Part shown: in pieces, positions 1 through 5,089 of the stretch
Position numbering within the stretch: the stretch's first letter is position 1
Layout: each line of letters starts with the position of its first letter
DNA from: Methanomicrobiales archaeon
GTDB lineage: Archaea > Halobacteriota > Methanomicrobia > Methanomicrobiales > Methanoculleaceae
DNA length: 5,089 nucleotides
Reading direction: 5' to 3'
NCBI GenBank assembly: GCA_012797575.1
Contig: JAAZOW010000087.1
Coordinates: forward strand, 1-5,089
The notes under the pieces: generated by a model
What the model was told of the DNA's origin: nothing
The model's input: only the letters and a program-made list of their open reading frames with translations
Databases searched by the model: none
Program-made: the position numbers and the translations under genes

Positions 1-1866
1 CTCCAGGGCATCCTCAAGCAGGTAGACGTTCCCCTTGCTCGAGGACATCTTCGCGCCGTTCAGGAGCCCCATGCCGAAGACCACCATACCCTTCGGCTGC
101 AACTCCGGCGGGAAGATGGCCCGATGATGGAAGAGCTGGAACGTGAGGTGGTTTGATATCAGATCTTTTGCCGAGAACCGGTGATCGTAGGGGTACCAGT
201 AGAGGAACTCGGCCCGGATCCGATCGAGGACCTTTTGCTCGATGGTCCCTGGACTCCCCTTCCCGAAGAAGATATAGTCGAAGACGTCCGGGGTGAGGCT
301 CTCCGGCGGAATGGCCTTTAGGTGGTGGGCTATGGTGTAGTAGGCCATGTAGATCGTCGAGTCAGAGAGCGGTTCGACTATCCAGGCAGGATCCCAGGGG
401 AGTTTTGTACCGAGCCCCACCCGGCGGGTGCAGGCCCACTCCTTCAGCCAGTCGACCGTCCGGTTGAACTCGGCCCGGACCTCAGACGGGATAAGTGCCA
501 TCTCCTCAAGCTGGGTCTTCACCTGCTCCTTCCAGATAGGGTCGCTGTATTCCAGGAACCACTGATCGTGGAGGATCTTGACAAAAACCCTGCCACCGCA
601 CCGGCAGATCACGTTGTGGTTATCGAAGTCGTACATCGGGACGGAGTCGTAGTGCTCCATCATCAGCGCCGCCACATCATCCCGAGCCTCACGCACTGCT
701 TTTCCGCCGTACTTCTCAAAGACCTTCCCGCGAGAGAACTCGGCGTTGTAGATCTCCTGGGTGAGTGCCTCCATCGCCGGATCGTTCTGATCGAGTATGC
801 CCGCCCGCTCGACAGCATCCTTTGCCGGGATCTCGCCGTAGCCATCGACGGATATGAGCGGGACTGGCTGGATGGACGTGTACTTCCCCTGCTGTTGCAG
901 GTCGCGGAGAGCGATATAGTCAAAGGGTGCGTGTGCAGGGACGCTCATGACGATCCCGGTCCCCATATCAGGATCCACGAACGTTGCCGGAAGGACTGGA
1001 ACGTCACCGCTGAATGGGTGGGAGACCGTCTGATCGACGAGCACCGCCCCGGGGATCTTCTCAGTTACCAGGACGTCATGGTCCTGTAGCGCCAGTTTCC
1101 CGGCCGCCTCCGGGCTTACGATCCACTCCTCGCCATCGATCATTGCCCGGACGTAGGTTGTGGCCGGGTTCACCCAGAGGTTCGTCACGCCGTAGATCGT
1201 CTCGGGCCGGAGCGTTGCGCACGGAACCCGGGCATCCCCCCACCGGAAGACAACCAGGGTGAATTTGACGATCTCGGCCTTATCGCCCTCAAGGAGGTCA
1301 TGGTCGCCGACAGGGTTCTCACACTGGGGGCAGTACTTGACCGGGTGAGCTCCCTTGACAACATGCCCATCCTCGTAGAGGTGGTCGTACTGCCACTCGA
1401 TGAACTTGCTGTACCGGGGGTCGACGGTGATGAACTGTCGCCGCCAGTCGATGGAGAGGCCGGACCTCTGCATCGTCCGCCGGTACTCCTCCGAGAAGTA
1501 ACGGACGATCTCCATCGGATTGATCAGGCGATCCAGGATGTCCTGCGGCACTCGATAGAGGTCGCGGTAAAGCCCGATCGTCTTTTCATCACCACTTGCT
1601 ATCCTCTTCGATATCCCGATGACCGGGGTCCCGGTGACGTGAAATGCCATCGGGAAGAGGACCGCCTTTCCCCTCATCCGCTGGTACCTGGCGATGACGT
1701 CAGGAATGATGTAGGTCCGTCCGTGCCCGACGTGCATTGCTCCGCTTGGGTAGGGGTATGCCACCGTCAGGTAGTACTTCTCCTTCTCTGCCGGATCAGC
1801 CTCGAACGCATGCTCCCACCGGGCGATGCACTCCCGCTCGTTGCTCCGCATATCAAATCCGCTCAC
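1..1866 (-). CDS. leuS: Leucyl-tRNA synthetase, archaeal type (3' end beyond window)
   Basis: This enzyme charges tRNA-Leu with leucine in the cytoplasm and edits mischarged products. The frame is open for 622 codons from a GTG start to the left edge; the family is usually over 900 residues in archaea, so the anticodon-binding and C-terminal parts lie outside. Visible class I features are the HIGH-type motif HVGH at residues 45-48 (within PYPSGAMHVGHGR), a Cys-x2-Cys zinc knuckle at C179/C182, and the CP1 editing domain with its threonine-containing motif LRPETIYGVTNLW (219-231). Also present are VPAHAPFD ending at the editing aspartate D316, a second CRC pair at 421-423, and the KMSKS-type loop KMSSSK at 606-611. 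GTG at 1864-1866 is preferred because GGAGGT sits five bases upstream; an in-frame ATG at codon 6 is too far from it. The gene begins 33 bases after the PIN-ATPase stop, probably in the same transcript. The family assignment is certain; the start is likely. Confidence 0.97.
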   Translation of the reverse strand, partial: MSGFDMRSNERECIARWEHAFEADPAEKEKYYLTVAYPYPSGAMHVGHGRTYIIPDVIARYQRMRGKAVLFPMAFHVTGTPVIGISKRIASGDEKTIGLYRDLYRVPQDILDRLINPMEIVRYFSEEYRRTMQRSGLSIDWRRQFITVDPRYSKFIEWQYDHLYEDGHVVKGAHPVKYCPQCENPVGDHDLLEGDKAEIVKFTLVVFRWGDARVPCATLRPETIYGVTNLWVNPATTYVRAMIDGEEWIVSPEAAGKLALQDHDVLVTEKIPGAVLVDQTVSHPFSGDVPVLPATFVDPDMGTGIVMSVPAHAPFDYIALRDLQQQGKYTSIQPVPLISVDGYGEIPAKDAVERAGILDQNDPAMEALTQEIYNAEFSRGKVFEKYGGKAVREARDDVAALMMEHYDSVPMYDFDNHNVICRCGGRVFVKILHDQWFLEYSDPIWKEQVKTQLEEMALIPSEVRAEFNRTVDWLKEWACTRRVGLGTKLPWDPAWIVEPLSDSTIYMAYYTIAHHLKAIPPESLTPDVFDYIFFGKGSPGTIEQKVLDRIRAEFLYWYPYDHRFSAKDLISNHLTFQLFHHRAIFPPELQPKGMVVFGMGLLNGAKMSSSKGNVYLLEDALE

Positions 1867-1871
1867 TCTAT

Positions 1872-1877
1872 ACCTCC
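1872..1877 (-). promoter_or_regulatory. Ribosome binding site of leuS
   Basis: GGAGGT reads on the minus strand and is complementary to the 3' end of archaeal 16S rRNA. It lies five bases before the GTG at 1866, and twenty before the alternative ATG at 1851-1849. This spacing decides the choice of the GTG start. Confidence 0.8.
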
Positions 1878-1899
1878 AATCTCTGGTACTCTCATCCTC

Positions 1900-3795
1900 T
1901 CATACCGGCCGTAGCCGGATCGTCTCGCCTACGTTGTAGCGCTTGATCATCTCCTGGGCGATCGTGCTGTTCTTTGCAAGGAGGATATCCCCCTCCTCGT
2001 TCACCGTAGCCGTGAAGAGATACTCCCTCCCGGCGAAGACATCGACGATCTTACCTCTGTTCTCCGGGGAGATGATGACGAGCTGTTTTCGGTCAAGACG
2101 GATCCTGATACCTCCGACAAACTGCATCTCCTCCTCGGCGGGCCTCCGCGTCTCAAGCTCACTCCGTGGCTTGATGTCGATCCCGATACCGAGCTTGTTC
2201 ACGATCGCCGAGACGTTCTTACCGCCCTTTCCGATCGCTGCCGGGACATCCTTATCCTCGATGTAGACGACAGCCTTGTTGTCGCTGATGATGCGGACCT
2301 CGACCGGGCCGCTCGTATACCGTCCTATCTCCCGCTGGACTTCCTTCTCGGCAACCCTCCAGGAGACATTTTCTCCAGGCTCCTCGATCGGGGCTGCCGG
2401 CACTGTCGGCGCCGTCGGCACCACCGGAGCGATCGGTTCCTCAACGCTCCGTCGGAGCGGCATCACCAGGGTCTCCCCTTCGTAGCGGAAGATCTCGATC
2501 TCGGGTTCCCGCCGGGACTGCTCCCGGACGACGATCACCGGGCGTGCATATGCATCGCCTGGCATCCCCTCAGGCACCTTGATGGTCAGCTCAAGGTCGT
2601 AGATCCTTGCGATCTCACCCTGGGAGACATAGATGATGGTATTGATGATCTGTGGTAAGATGCTGTAGTCTACGCGGTTACAGAAGCGCTGGAGACAATC
2701 GTGCACCTCCATAGCATGCACCACTCCGATCATGCCCATCCCGGTGAGGCGCATGTCAGCATAGATACCGAAGTCCTCGTTCTTCCTGAGTTCGTCGAAG
2801 ATGATGTAGTCGGGCCGGATGAGCAGGAGAGCCTCGGCGGTATTCGCCATGCTCCCCTCGAGCGCTGTATACTGGGTGATATGATCGGGCACCTGCAGGT
2901 CTCGCGGCGCCTCCATGGTCTTGACGGTGAAGTCGTGATCGGCCAGGAAGGTCGCGATACCCTGAGCAAGCGTGGTCTTCCCCGCTCCGGGTGGGCCCGT
3001 GATGAGGACACCGCGACGGTTCCCGAGGATCCGCTTCTTGATGTCGGGGGCCATATCGTAATCGTCGAGTGTGAGATCCACGAGCGGCCGCACCACCGTG
3101 ATCTCCATGCCGTCCGAGAACGGTCGCCGGGCGATCGAGATCCGGAGCGACCCGATCTGGATGACCGTGATCCCGCGCTTCTCAAGTTCGATAAACCCGT
3201 CCGGGTCACGTTTTGCCCGCTCGAGGAGCTCCTGTGCCATGAACCGAAGTTCATACTCGGTCATCGGGGTATCCCGGAGGGTGACCAGCCTGATATCCCG
3301 GAGCCTCCCTACCTTCGCCATCGGTGCCGCCCGCTCCTTGAGGGTGATCGCGATCGTCTCCTCATCGAAGAACTGGTCAATCGAGAGCGGGGAAAAGTCA
3401 CCTATCTGCGGCTTTAGGTAGACGACATCAAGCCCCTTTGCCTTCGCCACCTCTGCCTGCACAAGATCGCTCGTGACGAACCGGGCACCATGTTGGAGGG
3501 CGACATTCCGGATCAGGGCATCGATCTCGCCGCCACTGGAGAGTTTTACCTGGTCAAGGCTCGGGCGGTCTCCAGCAAACTGGAGTTCGATTATGGCGTC
3601 CTCCGACATCCGATAGAGTTCCTGGAGTTCGGTCAGGCCGGAGAAACCTATCTCCCGCCCCTGATTCGCCTGCGCCTCAAGTTCGGCAACGACGGCTTCT
3701 GGTATTATTATTGTTGCGCTCTTGTATTCCCCAGCTCGTATCATCGATGTTATACGTCCATCTATCACGACACTTGTATCGGGTACAATCTTCAT
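1900..3795 (-). CDS. PIN domain / PilT-like ATPase / KH domain protein (COG1855-type, PINA-like)
   Basis: This 631-residue protein has the architecture of the conserved archaeal PINc/VapC-family ATPases. An N-terminal PIN nuclease fold (about 1-130) keeps the acidic metal-binding residues, best matched by D6 (VPDTSVVIDG), E38, D92 (GGEIDALI) and D110 (FVTSD). A linker leads to a RecA/PilT-like ATPase core with Walker A GPPGAGKTT (267-275, K273), Walker B-like YIIFDELR (330-337) and a histidine motif GVVHAME (357-363). A proline-rich linker (about 452-475) precedes a KH domain with the GKGG loop at 522-525, followed by a beta-rich C-terminal region (about 555-631). From memory, a Sulfolobus protein of this type (PINA) was reported as a hexameric ATPase promoting Holliday-junction branch migration with Hjc; the PIN and KH domains could equally indicate RNA work. 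It is cytoplasmic: no signal peptide or membrane segment is visible. The ATG is supported by GGTGAT five bases upstream. It lies 23 bases after hisI and 33 before leuS. The family is secure; the precise role is not. Confidence 0.95.
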   Translation of the reverse strand: MKIVPDTSVVIDGRITSMIRAGEYKSATIIIPEAVVAELEAQANQGREIGFSGLTELQELYRMSEDAIIELQFAGDRPSLDQVKLSSGGEIDALIRNVALQHGARFVTSDLVQAEVAKAKGLDVVYLKPQIGDFSPLSIDQFFDEETIAITLKERAAPMAKVGRLRDIRLVTLRDTPMTEYELRFMAQELLERAKRDPDGFIELEKRGITVIQIGSLRISIARRPFSDGMEITVVRPLVDLTLDDYDMAPDIKKRILGNRRGVLITGPPGAGKTTLAQGIATFLADHDFTVKTMEAPRDLQVPDHITQYTALEGSMANTAEALLLIRPDYIIFDELRKNEDFGIYADMRLTGMGMIGVVHAMEVHDCLQRFCNRVDYSILPQIINTIIYVSQGEIARIYDLELTIKVPEGMPGDAYARPVIVVREQSRREPEIEIFRYEGETLVMPLRRSVEEPIAPVVPTAPTVPAAPIEEPGENVSWRVAEKEVQREIGRYTSGPVEVRIISDNKAVVYIEDKDVPAAIGKGGKNVSAIVNKLGIGIDIKPRSELETRRPAEEEMQFVGGIRIRLDRKQLVIISPENRGKIVDVFAGREYLFTATVNEEGDILLAKNSTIAQEMIKRYNVGETIRLRPV

Positions 3796-3800
3796 AAAAA

Positions 3801-3806
3801 ATCACC
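3801..3806 (-). promoter_or_regulatory. Ribosome binding site of the PIN-ATPase gene
   Basis: GGTGAT on the minus strand matches the archaeal anti-Shine-Dalgarno sequence at the 16S 3' end. It is separated from the ATG at 3795 by five T residues. It lies inside the 23-base gap after the hisI stop and supports the annotated start. Confidence 0.75.
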
Positions 3807-3818
3807 ATATTATTGGAG

Positions 3819-4184
3819 TCATTCATCCTTATTAGCGTATACCTTCGCCGGATCGAAGACCAATCCGGCGATCTCTTCTCCTTCGACCGTCCGGTAAAAG
3901 CAGGATGTATGGCCGGTATGACAGGCCGCGCCGGTCTGTTCAACCTCATAGAGGATCGCATCTTCGTCGCAGTCGACGAGTATTCGACAGATCCGTTGAA
4001 CATGTCCACTCTCCTCACCTTTCCTCCAGATTTTCTGTCTGCTTCTGCTGTAGTAGTGCGCATATCCCGTGCTCCGGGTGAGCTCCAGCGCTTCGGCATC
4101 TGCGTAGGCAAGCATCAGGACTTCACGGGTTCGCTTCTCCTGCACGATGACAGGCACCAATCCGTTCTTGAATTGTATCTCCAT
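3819..4184 (-). CDS. hisI: Phosphoribosyl-AMP cyclohydrolase
   Basis: HisI opens the adenine ring of phosphoribosyl-AMP to give ProFAR, the third step of histidine biosynthesis, in the cytoplasm. The 121-residue product is a stand-alone cyclohydrolase with no HisE (pyrophosphohydrolase) domain, as is usual in archaea. Family signatures are WRKGEESGH (53-61), the DCDED motif giving metal-binding aspartates D71, D73 and D75, and zinc-ligand cysteines C72, C88 and C95 within ACHTGHTSCFYR. The 16- and 7-residue cysteine spacings equal those I recall for the Methanothermobacter enzyme. The gene starts six bases after the stop of the membrane peptidase gene and ends 23 bases before the PIN-ATPase gene, so it sits mid-operon. 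No other his gene is in view. The ribosome binding site is weak: a GTGA overlaps the upstream stop codon six bases before the ATG, which suggests translational coupling. The assignment is firm. Confidence 0.97.
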   Translation of the reverse strand: MEIQFKNGLVPVIVQEKRTREVLMLAYADAEALELTRSTGYAHYYSRSRQKIWRKGEESGHVQRICRILVDCDEDAILYEVEQTGAACHTGHTSCFYRTVEGEEIAGLVFDPAKVYANKDE

Positions 4185-4190
4185 ATTGGT

Positions 4191-4994
4191 TCACGTTCCT
4201 GCGAGGGTCGTAATGATTACAAAGAGTATATCGCCCATGAGTAGCGCAGCCAGGTATCCTGCTGTGATCGGTATGATGAACGGAATGCCGTAAGATATCC
4301 AGACTTTGCCAGCCTTCCGGTAGAGATCGAGCTCGTCCCCGTAATCTTCGGGGTACAGTCTGAGATTCTTTGTGTATATCCGCTTCTCCCCCCGGATCGT
4401 CTGTCTGAGTGACTCAGTAAAGCCGATGAACCTCCTGACCAGTTTACCGTCCTGTTCTTCGATATCTTCCATCACAAAGCCGAATTCGTTCTGGATACTC
4501 TCTCCGTCGACCGGGAAGCCGAGGAAGAGATAGGGCAGCGGGGCCCGGTTTCTCTGGACGAGGTTTCTGGCAAATATCATGACCGGCACTGCAATGTTTA
4601 TGAGCACGGCGTTTGTGAACACAGCAAACGGGAAGAACCCATGGGGCGGGATGCCAAACCAGGGTTCGACCGGGAAGAGCGGGATGCATGCGGTGATGGC
4701 GATGAGGGCACACGCATCTGCACCTCCGAAGAGATTTGCCGCCCCGAAGAGGTAGTAGAATCCACATACGATTGCTGTCAGGATGAGGTAGCTTGCTGCC
4801 CCCCGCCAGTCGGCAAGGAAGATCACTCCATATACCCAGACGGCCGCCGGCACCGCAACTATAAGCGCGGGGCGCCAGGTTTTGTGGGGCACCCGCCGCT
4901 CCTTTGCATCCAGAACCGACGCGTAGACAAGCGTGGCCCCTATCGCAACCGCTGCAACCATGAGCGGGATGGCGACCACAGGGGGGAGAGTCAT
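4191..4994 (-). CDS. Archaeal A24-family prepilin/preflagellin peptidase-like membrane protease
   Basis: This 267-residue integral membrane protein resembles the archaeal type IV prepilin peptidases (FlaK/PibD/EppA group), aspartic proteases that cut the signal peptide of pilin- or archaellin-like precursors at the inner membrane face. Both catalytic aspartates are recognisable: D29 just after the first membrane segment in DAKERRVP (29-36), and D93 in the GxGD-like motif GGAD (90-93). Hydrophobic segments lie at about 5-28, 41-62, 66-88, 94-109, 121-142 and 233-265; the last is long and may cross twice. Between the last two is a charged soluble region (about 143-230), followed by SYGIPFIIPITAGYLAALL, typical of the archaeal A24 C-terminal extension. 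The substrate cannot be told: no pilin, archaellin or secretion gene is in view. The ATG has no Shine-Dalgarno motif, but a TATA-like box lies about 26 bases upstream, consistent with a leaderless transcript. This is probably the first gene of the hisI/PIN-ATPase/leuS operon. Confidence 0.9.
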   Translation of the reverse strand: MTLPPVVAIPLMVAAVAIGATLVYASVLDAKERRVPHKTWRPALIVAVPAAVWVYGVIFLADWRGAASYLILTAIVCGFYYLFGAANLFGGADACALIAITACIPLFPVEPWFGIPPHGFFPFAVFTNAVLINIAVPVMIFARNLVQRNRAPLPYLFLGFPVDGESIQNEFGFVMEDIEEQDGKLVRRFIGFTESLRQTIRGEKRIYTKNLRLYPEDYGDELDLYRKAGKVWISYGIPFIIPITAGYLAALLMGDILFVIITTLAGT

Positions 4995-5014
4995 GGGACA
5001 ATACAGGTATCCAT

Positions 5015-5024
5015 CTTTTATATC
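5015..5024 (-). promoter_or_regulatory. Archaeal TATA box, probable operon promoter
   Basis: GATATAAAAG reads on the minus strand, preceded by a purine-leaning AACTAA that could serve as a TFB-recognition element. Its centre is about 26 bases from the A of the ATG at 4994, close to the usual TATA-to-start distance in archaea. Transcription would therefore begin at or within a few bases of the start codon, which fits the absence of a ribosome binding site. The element is AT-rich in a GC-rich setting. On the plus strand the same bases read TTTATATC and could also drive divergent transcription. Confidence 0.55.
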
Positions 5025-5089
5025 TTAGTTCTGGCGATCTCTCCCGGCATGGGGTGCCCACAGTTTCGGAACATCTCCCCGGCTGGATA
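5018..5089 (-). other. Uncertain right-edge stretch: possible tail of an upstream minus-strand gene
   Basis: The frame is open from the window edge for 23 codons and ends at a TAA inside the TATA-like box. It includes FRNCGHPMPGE, which resembles half of a zinc ribbon (Cys-x2-Cys-Gly), but the first cysteine of the pair is absent. It could be the end of an upstream gene, a decayed remnant, or chance. The alternative on the plus strand is an ATG at 5049-5051, about 29 bases after the plus-strand reading of the TATA box, opening MGCPQFRNISPAG to the edge. Too little sequence is present to choose. Confidence 0.2.

Noticed and set aside
1300..1914. Long open frame on the plus strand opposite leuS
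   Set aside because: It is antisense to codons that spell clear LeuRS motifs. Long antisense frames are expected in GC-rich coding DNA, and the translation shows no recognisable domain.
1905..1918. Small inverted repeat (five-base GC stem, four-base loop) near the end of the PIN-ATPase gene
   Set aside because: It is short, lies within codons of the last residues, and has no T-tract after it. It is not convincing as a terminator or attenuator.
2701..3417. Open frame of 238 codons on the plus strand opposite the PIN-ATPase gene
   Set aside because: It is a shadow of the ATPase reading frame, with a histidine- and aspartate-rich composition and no family signature.
3795..3800. Short run of T on the minus strand just before the PIN-ATPase start, as a possible archaeal terminator
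   Set aside because: It is only five T bases plus the start-codon context, lies between the ribosome binding site and the start codon, and serves as the spacer.
3806..3813. AATAATAT in the hisI/PIN-ATPase gap as an internal TATA box
   Set aside because: It is only about 11-18 bases from the ATG, too close for a start at or before the codon, and it overlaps the ribosome binding region.
4991..5014. Seven-codon open frame (MDTCIVP) whose stop overlaps the peptidase start
   Set aside because: It lies between the TATA box and the predicted transcription start, so it would not be in the RNA, and it has no ribosome binding site.
4444..5061. Open frame of 205 codons on the minus strand overlapping the peptidase
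   Set aside because: It is out of frame with the A24 protein, which carries both catalytic aspartate motifs and membrane segments. The alternative product is rich in Arg, Pro, Cys and His, typical of a shifted frame.

Overview
The window looks like ordinary housekeeping chromosome from a GC-rich methanogenic euryarchaeon, most likely Methanomicrobiales and possibly near Methanoculleus. The genus is inferred from overall impression, not from a search. The archaeal signs are an archaeal-type leucyl-tRNA synthetase, the PIN-ATPase-KH protein that is nearly universal in archaea, an archaeal-type A24 prepilin peptidase, a stand-alone hisI, Shine-Dalgarno motifs of the GGTGAT/GGAGGT type, and a TATA-box promoter.

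All four recognisable genes lie on the minus strand, so transcription runs from the right end of the window to the left. In transcription order they are: an A24-family prepilin/preflagellin peptidase (4191-4994), hisI for phosphoribosyl-AMP cyclohydrolase (3819-4184), a PIN/PilT-like ATPase/KH protein (1900-3795), and leuS (from 1866 off the left edge). The gaps are 6, 23 and 33 bases, which suggests one transcription unit. A TATA-like element about 26 bases before the first start codon, with no ribosome binding site, suggests that the transcript is leaderless at its 5' gene. The last 95 bases (4995-5089) hold this promoter and a short stretch of uncertain nature.

The genes do not form one obvious pathway. 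They are a membrane processing protease for type IV pilin-like proteins, a histidine biosynthesis enzyme, a putative nucleic-acid-acting ring ATPase, and a translation enzyme. Mixed housekeeping clusters like this are common in archaea. I found no mobile elements, CRISPR, rRNA or tRNA genes, notable repeats or signs of recent transfer. The most interesting item is the PIN-ATPase-KH protein, whose cellular role is not settled. No clear new system is visible.
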